DNA of 40,589 nucleotides from JAYVJH01 sp043777595 (GTDB lineage Bacteria > Bacteroidota > Bacteroidia > Cytophagales > Spirosomataceae): assembly GCA_043777595.1 (NCBI GenBank), contig JAYWHT010000064.1, positions 1 to 40,589 on the forward strand, given 5' to 3'. Of the stretch, positions 25,220 through 34,335 are shown in pieces. The position numbers and the translations under genes were made by a program. The notes beneath the pieces are model-generated. The model saw nothing but the letters and a program-made list of their open reading frames with translations, did not search any database and was not told the origin of the DNA. Every line of letters begins with the position of its first letter. Position 1 is the stretch's first letter.

Positions 25220-25834
25220 ATGTATATTCCAAAAGACAATCAATTTACTGAAAACGAACAAATTATCGAATTTTTAGGCCAAAATGCTTTCGGCCTTTTG
25301 GTCAGTACCGTTCAAGGCCAGCTTTGGGCTACGCACATTCCGTTAGAGTTTGACATCAACGAGCAAGGCCAGCAAGTAGTGTTTGGGCATGTAGCCCGAG
25401 CCAATCCTCAATGGCGAGATTTGGCCGATGGCAGCGAGGTGATGGCTGTTTTTTCGGGGCCACACGCCTACGTGTCGTCGTCGTGGTATGACCACATAAA
25501 CGTACCGACTTGGAACTATATTGCCGTGCATGTTTATGGCCGATACCGACAAATTGAAGGTGATGAATTACTAAATTCGCTCACACGGCTCACCAACAAA
25601 TACGAGGCTGGCTCTACGAAGCCAGTCAAAGTGGAGGAGTTTTCAGAGGCTTTTATGAAAAGTCACTTGCGGGCATTAGTGGGTTTTGAAATAGAAATAA
25701 CCGACATTCAAGCCAAGAAAAAACTATCGCAAAACCGAGACAATACAAACCAAGGTAATATTATAGCCGAACTCGACAAACGAGGTGATAGCCAGTCGGT
25801 GGCTGTGGCCGAGGCCATGAAAGAGTTGAGATAA
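25220..25834 (+). CDS. PaiB-like FMN-binding protein
   Basis: The product has 204 residues and follows the PaiB/FMN-binding split-barrel family from the N-terminus (MYIPKDNQFTE). Blocks include ATHIPLEF, VFGHVARANPQW, SGPHAYVSSSWY and VPTWNYIAVHVYG. The family is annotated as negative regulators of sporulation or proteases in Bacillus, but many members are probably haem- or flavin-handling enzymes. It follows the xylanase gene by 18 bases, though a functional link is not clear. Confidence 0.88.
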   Translation: MYIPKDNQFTENEQIIEFLGQNAFGLLVSTVQGQLWATHIPLEFDINEQGQQVVFGHVARANPQWRDLADGSEVMAVFSGPHAYVSSSWYDHINVPTWNYIAVHVYGRYRQIEGDELLNSLTRLTNKYEAGSTKPVKVEEFSEAFMKSHLRALVGFEIEITDIQAKKKLSQNRDNTNQGNIIAELDKRGDSQSVAVAEAMKELR

Positions 25835-25855
25835 GATATTGATAATTAAATAATT

Positions 25856-25907
25856 CGCTCACCCCGATATATATCGGGGTGGCATGGTTCAGCGACTGTG
25901 TCGCTAA
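25856..25907. repeat. REP-like element, left of RAYT
   Basis: Two hairpins lie in tandem: a perfect 20-base palindrome at 25861-25880 (ACCCCGATAT and its complement) and AGCGACTGTGTCGCT at 25891-25905. The whole block recurs in inverted orientation at 26490-26543. Such paired palindromes flanking a Y1-like transposase are the hallmark of RAYT/REP systems. Confidence 0.75.
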
Positions 25908-25933
25908 TATAACCCAGCTAAAACCCAACTGAG

Positions 25934-26485
25934 ATGCCGTCTGAACAATATTTTGTAAGAAACGAAAACGAAACGTACTTTATCACCTCTACGATTGTTG
26001 AGTGGGTGGACGTATTTACTCGTCCCGTTTATAAACAGATTATTGTCGATTCTCTCAAATATTGTCAGGCGCATAAAGGTTTAGATATTTATGGTTGGGT
26101 GCTGATGTCGAACCACTTACACGCTATTGTAGAAGCCCGAAATGGATATAAGTTGTCAGATATTTTAAGGGACTTTAAAAAATTTACTTCCAAACGAATT
26201 GTAGAGGCTATTAAGCAAGAACCAGAAAGTCGTAGAGATTGGTTGCTATATCGGTTTGAATATGCAGGAAAATTTAAAACTAATATCGAAAATTATAAGG
26301 TTTGGCAAGATGGAAACCACGCCAAAGAATGTTTTTCAGCTAAATTTACACTTGAGAAACTATCTTATATTCACGAAAACCCTGTGAGAGCTTTAATAGT
26401 AGATTCGCCTGAGCATTATTTGTACAGCTCTGCTCGAAACTATACGGGGCTAAAAGGGCTGATAGACATCAAAAGTCTCTTATAG
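25934..26485 (+). CDS. REP-associated tyrosine transposase (RAYT, Y1 family)
   Basis: The 183-residue protein is of the IS200/RAYT type. The HUH motif is MSNHLHAIVE (about residues 56-65). A catalytic tyrosine candidate lies in the conserved LSYIHENPVRA segment, followed by PEHYLYSSARNY. These enzymes nick single-stranded DNA at REP hairpins and are thought to spread them. Two inverted copies of a two-hairpin REP-like element flank the gene. Length is typical for a complete enzyme. Confidence 0.88.
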   Translation: MPSEQYFVRNENETYFITSTIVEWVDVFTRPVYKQIIVDSLKYCQAHKGLDIYGWVLMSNHLHAIVEARNGYKLSDILRDFKKFTSKRIVEAIKQEPESRRDWLLYRFEYAGKFKTNIENYKVWQDGNHAKECFSAKFTLEKLSYIHENPVRALIVDSPEHYLYSSARNYTGLKGLIDIKSLL

Positions 26486-26489
26486 CTTT

Positions 26490-26543
26490 TAGCGACACAG
26501 TCGCTACACCATGGCCGCCCCGATAAAATATCAGAGCGAGCGA
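26490..26543. repeat. REP-like element, right of RAYT (inverted copy)
   Basis: On the minus strand this reads like the left element: CGCTCG..., GATATTTTATCGGGGCGG, CCATGG, then AGCGACTGTGTCGCT (26491-26505). The AGCGA-N5-TCGCT hairpin is an exact copy of the left one, whereas the long palindrome has decayed on one arm. Confidence 0.72.
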
Positions 26544-26647
26544 ACGATTTGATAGCAAGAGACAAAGCACTGAGTGAGAAAGACAAAGAACTCGCTGAAA
26601 TAAAACGACAAATGGAAGAACTTAGGCAACAGTTCGGCAAAAATTAA
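26540..26647 (+). pseudogene. Coiled-coil C-terminal gene remnant
   Basis: An open frame without a start runs out of the right REP element and ends at 26645-26647. Its translation (ANDLIARDKALSEKDKELAE, then IKRQMEELRQQ) is a charged heptad coiled coil, as at the tail of larger proteins. The upstream part of that gene is absent. I infer truncation by the RAYT/REP element. Tails like this occur in some PD-(D/E)XK transposase-type proteins, but parentage is unproven. Confidence 0.45.
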
Positions 26648-26670
26648 CACAACAAAATCACACATTAACA

Positions 26671-27897
26671 ATGACAACATCAGAAAACCTTATCAGCCTT
26701 GAAAAAAAATATGGCGCACACAACTATAAGCCTGTCCCAGTGGTCATTGAGCGGGGCGAGGGAGTGTTTGTGTATGACATAGAAGGAAAAAAATATTTTG
26801 ACTTTTTGTCGGCATATAGTGCTGTTAATCAGGGACATTGCCACCCTAAAATCATAAAAGCATTGACTGACCAAGCCCAAAAACTAACGCTTACTTCTCG
26901 GGCTTTTCATAATGCTGTGCTGGGCGAATGTGAAAAATATTTGTGCGACTACTTCGGTTATGACAAAGTGCTGATGATGAACTCGGGCGTAGAAGGTGGC
27001 GAAACGGCTCTGAAACTATGCCGAAAATGGGCGTATTTGGTCAAGGGTGTAGCACCCAATGAAGCCAAAACGGTTTTTGCATCGGGTAATTTTTGGGGCA
27101 GAACGCTGGCCGCCATTTCATCATCGGACGACAACGACAGTACCGACGACTATGGGCCATTTTTGCCAGGATATTTGACTGTTCCATACAACGATTTGGC
27201 AGCGTTGGAGGCTACTTTTAAGTCAGACCCAAACATTGCAGGTTTTATGGTTGAGCCTATTCAGGGCGAGGCCGGGGTTGTTGTGCCAGACGAAGGCTAC
27301 CTGACTGGCGTGCGAGAATTGTGTACCAAATACCGAGTGTTGTTTATTGCAGACGAAGTCCAAACAGGCATAGCCCGCACAGGCAAACGCTTGGCTTGCG
27401 ACCACGAAAACGTGCGGCCTGATATTTTGGTGTTGGGCAAAGCACTGTCTGGTGGGGTTTACCCTGTGTCGTGTGTGCTGGCCAATGACGAAATAATGCT
27501 CACCATCAAGCCCGGCCAACATGGCTCGACTTACGGCGGCAATCCGCTGGCTTGTGCGGTAGCTATGGCTGCCTTGCAGGTGATCAAAGACGAAAAGCTA
27601 TCAGAAAATGCAGAGGCAATGGGTGAAATTTTCCGTCAAAGATTACGAGATTTGCAACAAAAAACAGACCTCATTACACTCGTCAGAGGCAAAGGGCTAT
27701 TGAACGCCATCGTTATAAACTCAGACGAAGAAAGCTCGCTGGGTTGGCAAATATGCCTCAAAATGAAAGAGTCAGGACTGCTCTGTAAGCAAACGCACGG
27801 CAATAAAATACGCTTTGCCCCGCCCTTGGTCATCACCGAAGCCCAGATTCATGAGGCTTGCGATATTATTGAGGCGGTGATTTTGGCGGAAAGGTAA
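26671..27897 (+). CDS. rocD: Ornithine--oxo-acid aminotransferase RocD
   Basis: RocD transfers the delta-amino group of ornithine to 2-oxoglutarate, giving glutamate-5-semialdehyde, in arginine/ornithine breakdown or proline synthesis. The 408-residue class-III PLP enzyme shows MMNSGVEGGETALK, EPIQGEAGVVVP, ADEVQTGIARTG and the PLP lysine in LVLGKALSGG (Lys257). There is no rocF or rocA next to it. folK begins seven bases downstream, so the two are probably transcribed together. Confidence 0.95.
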   Translation: MTTSENLISLEKKYGAHNYKPVPVVIERGEGVFVYDIEGKKYFDFLSAYSAVNQGHCHPKIIKALTDQAQKLTLTSRAFHNAVLGECEKYLCDYFGYDKVLMMNSGVEGGETALKLCRKWAYLVKGVAPNEAKTVFASGNFWGRTLAAISSSDDNDSTDDYGPFLPGYLTVPYNDLAALEATFKSDPNIAGFMVEPIQGEAGVVVPDEGYLTGVRELCTKYRVLFIADEVQTGIARTGKRLACDHENVRPDILVLGKALSGGVYPVSCVLANDEIMLTIKPGQHGSTYGGNPLACAVAMAALQVIKDEKLSENAEAMGEIFRQRLRDLQQKTDLITLVRGKGLLNAIVINSDEESSLGWQICLKMKESGLLCKQTHGNKIRFAPPLVITEAQIHEACDIIEAVILAER

Positions 27898-27904
27898 CAG
27901 ACAA

Positions 27905-28396
27905 ATGGCAAAACAAAACGAACTTTACTTACTCTTAGGCTCTAATCTGGGCGACCGATTGGCCAATATCCAAAACGCAACCAATCTGGTCGTTGAGCGA
28001 GTGGGCGAGGTCTTAAAAAGGTCATGTCTATACCAAACTGCACCGTGGGGCGTTATAGAACAGCCAGATTTTTTGAATCAAGTCCTAAAAATAAAAACCG
28101 CTCTGCACCCAATCGATGTACTGAGCGTGATTTTAAAAATAGAAAAACAACTGGGCCGGGAGCGCAAAGAAATTTGGGGGGCAAGGCTGATAGACATTGA
28201 TATATTGTATTATGCCGATGTGGTAGTTACGATGAGCGACTTGGTGATTCCGCACCCGCAGCTACACAATCGCCGCTTTACGCTTGTGCCATTGGTCGAG
28301 ATTGCGCCCGATTATGTTCACCCTAAATTTAAAAAAAACAATCAAGAACTATTGGAAGAATGTCAAGATGAAGGTTTGGCTTTTGTGTTTTCTTGA
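27905..28396 (+). CDS. folK: HPPK, 6-hydroxymethyl-dihydropterin diphosphokinase FolK
   Basis: FolK transfers pyrophosphate from ATP to 6-hydroxymethyl-7,8-dihydropterin in folate synthesis. At 163 residues it has the standard length. Signatures are LLGSNLGDRLANI, QTAPWGVIEQPDFLNQ, the WGARLIDIDILYY catalytic block and IPHPQLHNRRFTLVPL. It follows rocD with a seven-base gap. Confidence 0.95.
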   Translation: MAKQNELYLLLGSNLGDRLANIQNATNLVVERVGEVLKRSCLYQTAPWGVIEQPDFLNQVLKIKTALHPIDVLSVILKIEKQLGRERKEIWGARLIDIDILYYADVVVTMSDLVIPHPQLHNRRFTLVPLVEIAPDYVHPKFKKNNQELLEECQDEGLAFVFS

Positions 28397-28438
28397 ACCA
28401 TATTTGTATCTTAAATGAGTTTATAATTTTTGCAAAAA

Positions 28439-28660
28439 ATGAAAGAAATAGTTTTTCAAATCGAAGAAGATGTAGAAGACGGGGGCTACATAGCTGAGGC
28501 TTATACAACCAATAATGAGCAAATCGTTACACAGGCAGATACAATAGATGAACTAAAAGAAATGATAAAAGATGCCTTAGAGTGTCATTTTGAGAATCCG
28601 TTGGAAATCCCGCATAAGGTGATTATGAAATTTATTAGACAAGAGGTATTCGCCTTTTAA
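28439..28660 (+). CDS. hicB: HicB-family antitoxin
   Basis: The ATG at 28439 gives 73 residues; an upstream TTG is weaker. The single HicB domain (IVFQIEEDVEDGGYIAEAYT, then TIDELKEMIKDALECHF) is the RNase-H-like fold that binds HicA, with no separate DNA-binding tail. HicB neutralises the HicA mRNA interferase. The hicA gene directly downstream has a premature stop, so this antitoxin may now be an orphan. Confidence 0.9.
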   Translation: MKEIVFQIEEDVEDGGYIAEAYTTNNEQIVTQADTIDELKEMIKDALECHFENPLEIPHKVIMKFIRQEVFAF

Positions 28661-28672
28661 CTTTACTATTTG

Positions 28673-28909
28673 ATGTTACCAAAAGACTTAACGGGAAAAA
28701 AACTTGTAAAATTATTGCAACAGCTTGGCTATGTAGTAATTCGACAAAAAGGGAGTCACATAAGGATTCAAACAGAGTAAAATGGCAAACATTCTGAAAC
28801 AATACCAAATCATAGCCCAATAAAGCAAGGTACACTTAAAGTCATACTAAAAAACATATCTCAGCACTTTAATATTACATTAGAAGATTTAGAAAGACAG
28901 TTATTTTAA
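28673..28909 (+). pseudogene. hicA: HicA toxin gene with an in-frame stop
   Basis: From ATG 28673 the frame encodes a HicA-like N-terminus (MLPKDLTGKKLVKLLQQLGY, RQKGSHIRIQTE). A TAA at codon 36 (28778-28780) follows immediately after. The same frame continues for another 42 codons with the expected remainder (NGKHSETIPNHSPIKQGTLK... LERQLF) and a normal stop. The dsRBD-like fold with its catalytic His (in KGSHIR) is therefore split. A truncated 35-residue product would lack the second half, so the toxin is probably dead. A sequencing error is also possible. Confidence 0.85.
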
Positions 28910-28920
28910 TAATAAAATCT

Positions 28921-30300
28921 ATGCAACGCCGACAATTTATTAAAAATACAATACTGACCGCTGGTAGTGGTTTGGTATTGACCAATTGCGCTTCGTCTGA
29001 CAACCCCACACCCGACAACCAGCCCGAATATGACGGCAAAGTGGCCATTATCGGTGCAGGTGCGGCGGGCTTGTACGCAGGTTTTTTATTGAAACAAAAA
29101 AACGTGGCCTTTACTATCTTTGAAGCATCAGACGTAATCGGTGGGCGAGTGCGTGCACTCAAAGGTTTTGCAGACTACGACATAGAACTTGGGGCAGAAG
29201 AAATAAATGGTAAAAAATCAGTATGGTACGACATCGTCAAGGCCGCAAATCCAACTTTTATTGACGATTCAAAAAACGTAGATTATTTTCAAATCGGTAC
29301 TGCGTTCAGAAACGAAGATTTATGGAAAACCGACCCCGATTTCAACAGTGCCATCAATCTCGTCAATCAGGCCACAAGCTACGTTGGTACAGACATTACG
29401 TTACAGCAATTTATGGACAACAACAGGCTACCAGCCCGTGTGCAGCCTATCGTCAATGCCAAAATAGCCAACAAGTCTGGTGGTGCTGCCAACAAACTGA
29501 GCGTAAAAGGCATAACCGAAGAAGCCCAAGTACGGAGCGCAGGCGACGACAATGTGATGATTGGTGGCAAAACGTTTTTGGGTATTATGCAAGATAAGTT
29601 CAAAGAAGTAGTCCCAAATGTCAAGCTCAGTACACCCATTGTAGCCATCGATTATAATGCTCAAACTATACTCTTGCAAGATGCGGCTGGCAATAAACTA
29701 CCTTTCGACAAAGTAATTGTAACCGTACCGCTTACAATCTTACAGACCAACGGTATTGTGTTTTCGCCAGCCTTGCCTATTGCCAAAACTACGGCCTTGA
29801 CCAAAATCGGTATGGCCTCGGGCTTAAAAATAGCCATGAATTTCTCAAAAGCATTTTGGGCGGCCAACACCAGCAGTATTTATGGTACAGGTACAGTGCC
29901 TGAGTTTTTGGTTTCGTCCAATGGCCGTAGTACCCAAAATTTTGTACTGACAGGATTCATAACTGGCTCAAAGGCAGATACTCTGGCGGCCAGAGGTACA
30001 AATATCGTCAGTACCGTTATGGCCGAGCTCGATGCCATGTATGGGCGTGGTGTAGCGTCTGGACTGCTAAAAAACGCAGTTGTTACCGACTGGACCAAAG
30101 AACCCTACATCAGGGGGGCATACTCGTACCCGATTGTGGGTGGGGGCTTGCTGTTTCGTCAGGATTTGTCGCAGCCTGTGCAGCGCAAAGTCTATTTTGC
30201 TGGCGAAGCCACTCACTACGGCGGCCATAGTGGCACAGTTCATGGTGCAATGGAAAGTGCTGACCGTGCAGTTGGAGAGTTGATTAAAGAGAGTAAATAA
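28921..30300 (+). CDS. Tat-exported flavin amine oxidase family protein
   Basis: The product has 459 residues. It starts with a twin-arginine signal (MQRRQFIKN) and a lipobox-like LTNC (Cys23), so a folded, cofactor-loaded lipoprotein is likely. The FAD Rossmann motif is VAIIGAGAAGLYAGF (residues 41-55), followed by IGGRVRAL and the C-terminal FAGEATHYGGHSGTVHGAMES block. These are signatures of the amine-oxidase/desaturase superfamily. The substrate is unknown. It begins 11 bases after the broken hicA gene. Confidence 0.88.
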   Translation: MQRRQFIKNTILTAGSGLVLTNCASSDNPTPDNQPEYDGKVAIIGAGAAGLYAGFLLKQKNVAFTIFEASDVIGGRVRALKGFADYDIELGAEEINGKKSVWYDIVKAANPTFIDDSKNVDYFQIGTAFRNEDLWKTDPDFNSAINLVNQATSYVGTDITLQQFMDNNRLPARVQPIVNAKIANKSGGAANKLSVKGITEEAQVRSAGDDNVMIGGKTFLGIMQDKFKEVVPNVKLSTPIVAIDYNAQTILLQDAAGNKLPFDKVIVTVPLTILQTNGIVFSPALPIAKTTALTKIGMASGLKIAMNFSKAFWAANTSSIYGTGTVPEFLVSSNGRSTQNFVLTGFITGSKADTLAARGTNIVSTVMAELDAMYGRGVASGLLKNAVVTDWTKEPYIRGAYSYPIVGGGLLFRQDLSQPVQRKVYFAGEATHYGGHSGTVHGAMESADRAVGELIKESK

Positions 30301-30307
30301 GGCTTTT

Positions 30308-30922
30308 TTAGATTTTAGCTCTTACAAACAGTTCTACAATTTGCTGCAAAATGGCCAAAATATAAGGTAAATTGCTTGAGTCTAAATAGTAGCGTTGGCT
30401 GTCAATCCAGAGAGTATCATTTTCTAATTTCAAAAACGACCATTCAAAAGCATTTGTAACACAACCGTAAACAATAGGCGTAGGTTTTCCTTTTTTTTCG
30501 TTAAAAATCCTCGTAGCTACCATCTCCGCTCCTGCTTGGGCGTAGCCCTCTTCCAAAGAGCGATTGTTGGCCTCTATCACACAAAAAACTGGCGATTTTA
30601 TTTCTATTGCATCGGTTTCTGTGCTAAAAATATAATCGCAATAGCCAGACAGTCCACGAGCTTTATCCACGTCAAACAGAAAGCCCGAAAAATAACTAAA
30701 ATTACGATTTTTACGCAAAATTTCTTTTAAAACAGGAACAATCAAATGTTCAGATTTAGCTTTTTCGGTATTGATTGGCACTAAGTGAGCGTCTTCTAAA
30801 TCCCACAAAAGTCGTTCTGATGGATAGAGTGGTTGTAGGGTTGCAAATAGATTTTGTCGCTTCTGAACAATACCAAAGGTATCCTCTAATTCACTAATAA
30901 GTACAAAGTCGCTGTATGCCAT
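30308..30922 (-). CDS. Conserved protein with possible PD-(D/E)XK-like core
   Basis: I do not recognise a named family. The 204-residue product has an N-terminal helical part and a core with GYCDYIFSTETDAIEIKSPV followed by IEANNRSLEEGYAQAGAEM. An Asp followed by an ExK within about 12 residues is the plan of restriction-endonuclease folds. It is convergent with the amine oxidase gene. No signal peptide is present. The nuclease-like fold is only a suggestion. Confidence 0.6.
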   Translation of the reverse strand: MAYSDFVLISELEDTFGIVQKRQNLFATLQPLYPSERLLWDLEDAHLVPINTEKAKSEHLIVPVLKEILRKNRNFSYFSGFLFDVDKARGLSGYCDYIFSTETDAIEIKSPVFCVIEANNRSLEEGYAQAGAEMVATRIFNEKKGKPTPIVYGCVTNAFEWSFLKLENDTLWIDSQRYYLDSSNLPYILAILQQIVELFVRAKI

Positions 30923-30970
30923 GCTATTGATTATTTGTTCAAAATTAAGAATAATTGATGACCTTTAAAG

Positions 30971-33900
30971 CTATCTTTCGCTAAACTGCTGCAAGATGGC
31001 TTGGTAACTATCTAAAAATAGGTCAAATTCATGTTTGAGCGTCTGTAAGTCGGTGGCAAGTGTACTGGTGTCGTTGGTTTTGAGTTTGGCTTCGCCTACT
31101 TGCGCTATTTCGGCTACTCGTACTATGCCTATTGTGCCTGCACTGCCCTTGATGGTGTGCATATTGCTTTTGACGACCGCAACATTACCCTCCTCAAAAG
31201 CTACCAATGCCTCCGTTACCAACTCTGTTGATTCTGTTACAAAATCTTCAAAAATAGACGCTACCAACTCCATGCCGCCCAACTGCCGAAGTTGGGTCAA
31301 TATTTCTAAATCCACAACGGGGAGCCTATTTTCGGCTTCGGCCACCGTTGGCTCTGCTTCGTGTTGGCTGTTGGTTAGTACCAATTCTTTTACTTTATCT
31401 ATCAATATTTTGGCTCTGATAGGCTTGGCCACGTAGTCGTCCATGCCCTGACTCAAAAACCGCTCTCGGTCTTCTTTCATTGAGTAGGCCGTCATGGCTA
31501 CAATCGGTGGTAGGTTTTTAAATTGCTTTCGGAGGCACTGGGTGGTTTCGATACCGTCCATGTCGGGCATCTGAATATCCATAAACACTACATCATATTT
31601 TTGGTTAATGTCTGAATATGAATTGCTCACAAACTCAATGGCTCGTTGGCCACTTTCGGCCATGTCCACGATACAACCCGCTTTTTTTAAGATTTCGCTC
31701 GCTACTTTTCTATTCACAAAGTTGTCATCGACCAATAAAATACGTGGCCCAACCGTTCCGAAAGTTTCTGCGAGTGGTGCTTGATGGTCTTTGGTTTCGA
31801 GTGTGGGTGCAATGTTTGTTTCTTTTATTTCGACAGTAAACCAAAAAGTACTTCCTTGGCCATATTCAGAATCTACGCTTATCTCGCCTTTCATCAATCG
31901 GCACAACTCTTTTGAAATAGCCAGCCCTAAGCCTGTACCTCCAAATGTTTTACGAGACGAGCTATCGACTTGACTAAATGCACTGAACAGCAATTTGAGA
32001 TTATCGGGCGTGATACCAATACCAGAATCTCTGACCTCTACTTTTAGTTTATGAAACCGTCCTTTTGTCCAAACTGTATAAATCTCAATATGAACAGTGC
32101 CATTTTCGGTAAACTTTATGGCGTTTGAAGTTAGATTGGACAGTATTTGTAGCAATCGATTTTGGTCGGCAATAATATATTTAGGTACGTTTTGGTTTAA
32201 ATGATAACTCAATTTAATATTTTTGACTTGAGTAGCCTGCCTAAACAAAGCCACGAGCCTATCGAACATTTCTTGGGTAACAAACGGGGCTTCGTACAAG
32301 TCCATTTTGCCTGCCTCAATTTTTGATAAGTCCAATATATCATTCAGAATATTAAGCAATGTTTCCGACGACCGCCTAATGGTCTGAATATAATCGGTTT
32401 GCTCTATGTCTAATTTTGTGTCGGCCAGCAGGTCTACCATGCCAATCACTCCGTTCATCGGCGTTCTGATTTCGTGGCTCATATTGGCCAAAAACCGCTC
32501 CTTTACTTTTAGCGAGCGTTCGGCTTCTTCTTTGGCCTTAACGAGTTCGAGTTCGTTGCGTTTAAACTCCGTTACGTCTCGTGCAAGTGCTGCCACAATA
32601 GGCTCCCCGTCTTCTTCGAGTAGTAGCATATTGAGCATATACTGCCGTGATTGGCCATTTTTTATTTTAATTTCTGCCTCAAAATTTCTTAATGTTTTGT
32701 CTTTTCTAAGTCTAATCAAAGCCGAATGAATGGTTCTTGGGTTGGCAAAAAAGTAGCTAATGTTTTTCCCCAGTACTTCGTCTGTTGTGTAGCCAGTACG
32801 TTTGAGTACCGACGGGCTAACGAGCGTAATGATACCCATGCGGTTGGTACGGCAATAAATATCTTGCAGATTTACAAAAATACCTCTAAACATCTGCTCA
32901 CTTTGGCGCATAGCGATTTCCGAATTTTTGCGCTCTGTTACGTCTCGTGCCATTCCCGATACTTCCTCGATTGTGCCGTCTGATAATTGAATAGGATTTA
33001 ACGAAAACTCCAACCAAAAATCATTGTTAGTTGCTGGGCTATGAATCTTCATTTCAAAACTCTGTTGCGTTCCCTTAAATGCCTGTCGGTAGTTAGCTTC
33101 CAGCAGCCGTCTGTCGCTGGTTGTCATGAGTTGCCAGCCGAGCCGCTCCATACTTACATTGAGCGAGGGCGTAGTACGGAGTTGTTGCTGTATAAATTCA
33201 GAATAGTCTTTGTTGAACGACGTAAGTTGAAAACTCTTATTAACAGACCAGATGAGATAAGCGGTACTATCAAAAATAACATTGAGGCGTGCAGTTTGGC
33301 GATTTAGGTTTTGTTCGGACTGCTTACGGGCAATAGCCAACGCCACCTGGCCCGATATAAACTCCAACATCTCTAAGTTTCGAGGTCGATATTGATCTGC
33401 ATTGGTATAAGACTTAACCCCAATAATACCCGTAACTTTATTGCCAACTCTGAGCGGCACACAGAGCATCACTTTCGGAATCTGGCCATACATATACACT
33501 CCCTCTTCACGAGCGAGTTTGGTCATATCGGCTTCATACAAAAACAGCGGTTTGTTGGCTTTAATGGCATATTCAGTAAGGCCATTGCCTAATTTACGCT
33601 TTGTAAACCGCATATTTTCTTTGTAATATTCATCGACATAATACGGAAAATACATATAGCTTTTGGCAGGGTCGTAGAGTGCAATAAAAAAATTTCGGGC
33701 ATCAATGACCTTACTTAGTTCTTGGTGAACACGCTCATAAAACTCGTCTAAGTCGTCGGTCTTGATTGTCCAGTTGGCAATACTATAATATAAATTTTGC
33801 GAACGCTCGGCCCTGACTTTACTCGTTATATCATGGAGAATACACCTAAAAAGTGCGGGCTTGTTGTTTTCATATCGGCAAGTTACACTTCCGTTTAGGT

Positions 33901-34210
33901 ATATTTTTTTACCTAATTTATTTCTAAAAATTGTCTCAAAATCAGGTACTTTTTCGCCGTTTTGTATTTTTGTCAATAATGCTAATGTTGGCTCTACTGA
34001 CTCAGGCCAAATAATATCTTTGAGCCTCAGCCGTGGGAGTTCGTCTGATGTGTAGCCCAAGACCTCAAACCACGACTTATTGACAAACATAAACCGCCCG
34101 TCAAGTGTTACCATCTGAATCAAATCGGAGGTATTGTCCACCAAATCCAATAACTGTGGGTTTGAGCGACGTAGGCTGTCGGTGCTTTCTATTGTGGGCG
34201 TTGTTTGCAT
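30971..34210 (-). CDS. Hybrid histidine kinase, PAS-GAF-PAS-PAS-HisKA-HATPase-REC-HPt
   Basis: This is a 1079-residue cytoplasmic sensor with no clear membrane helix. Domains in order: PAS (about 15-135), GAF (about 140-300), two PAS domains (about 305-430 and 435-555), HisKA with phospho-His579 (MSHEIRTPMNG), HATPase with SNLTSNAIKF and GGTGLGLAI (about 675-795), a receiver domain with Asp878 (FMDIQMPD) and Lys929, and a C-terminal HPt with His1018 (MHTIKGSAG). All phosphorelay residues are present, but no dedicated output regulator is adjacent. The only nearby regulator (36098) lacks a phospho-acceptor Asp. Divergent from the M48 gene. Confidence 0.93.
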   Translation of the reverse strand: MQTTPTIESTDSLRRSNPQLLDLVDNTSDLIQMVTLDGRFMFVNKSWFEVLGYTSDELPRLRLKDIIWPESVEPTLALLTKIQNGEKVPDFETIFRNKLGKKIYLNGSVTCRYENNKPALFRCILHDITSKVRAERSQNLYYSIANWTIKTDDLDEFYERVHQELSKVIDARNFFIALYDPAKSYMYFPYYVDEYYKENMRFTKRKLGNGLTEYAIKANKPLFLYEADMTKLAREEGVYMYGQIPKVMLCVPLRVGNKVTGIIGVKSYTNADQYRPRNLEMLEFISGQVALAIARKQSEQNLNRQTARLNVIFDSTAYLIWSVNKSFQLTSFNKDYSEFIQQQLRTTPSLNVSMERLGWQLMTTSDRRLLEANYRQAFKGTQQSFEMKIHSPATNNDFWLEFSLNPIQLSDGTIEEVSGMARDVTERKNSEIAMRQSEQMFRGIFVNLQDIYCRTNRMGIITLVSPSVLKRTGYTTDEVLGKNISYFFANPRTIHSALIRLRKDKTLRNFEAEIKIKNGQSRQYMLNMLLLEEDGEPIVAALARDVTEFKRNELELVKAKEEAERSLKVKERFLANMSHEIRTPMNGVIGMVDLLADTKLDIEQTDYIQTIRRSSETLLNILNDILDLSKIEAGKMDLYEAPFVTQEMFDRLVALFRQATQVKNIKLSYHLNQNVPKYIIADQNRLLQILSNLTSNAIKFTENGTVHIEIYTVWTKGRFHKLKVEVRDSGIGITPDNLKLLFSAFSQVDSSSRKTFGGTGLGLAISKELCRLMKGEISVDSEYGQGSTFWFTVEIKETNIAPTLETKDHQAPLAETFGTVGPRILLVDDNFVNRKVASEILKKAGCIVDMAESGQRAIEFVSNSYSDINQKYDVVFMDIQMPDMDGIETTQCLRKQFKNLPPIVAMTAYSMKEDRERFLSQGMDDYVAKPIRAKILIDKVKELVLTNSQHEAEPTVAEAENRLPVVDLEILTQLRQLGGMELVASIFEDFVTESTELVTEALVAFEEGNVAVVKSNMHTIKGSAGTIGIVRVAEIAQVGEAKLKTNDTSTLATDLQTLKHEFDLFLDSYQAILQQFSER

Positions 34211-34335
34211 TTAAGGAGTCGTGAGTATATAGTACAGTGTCATGAGTTAAATTCAGTGTTGTAAATCAGTAAGTTATCAGAGTTGAAATACTGTCTTACT
34301 TTTGGATATGTACTTATTATAAACTGCAAAAAGGG

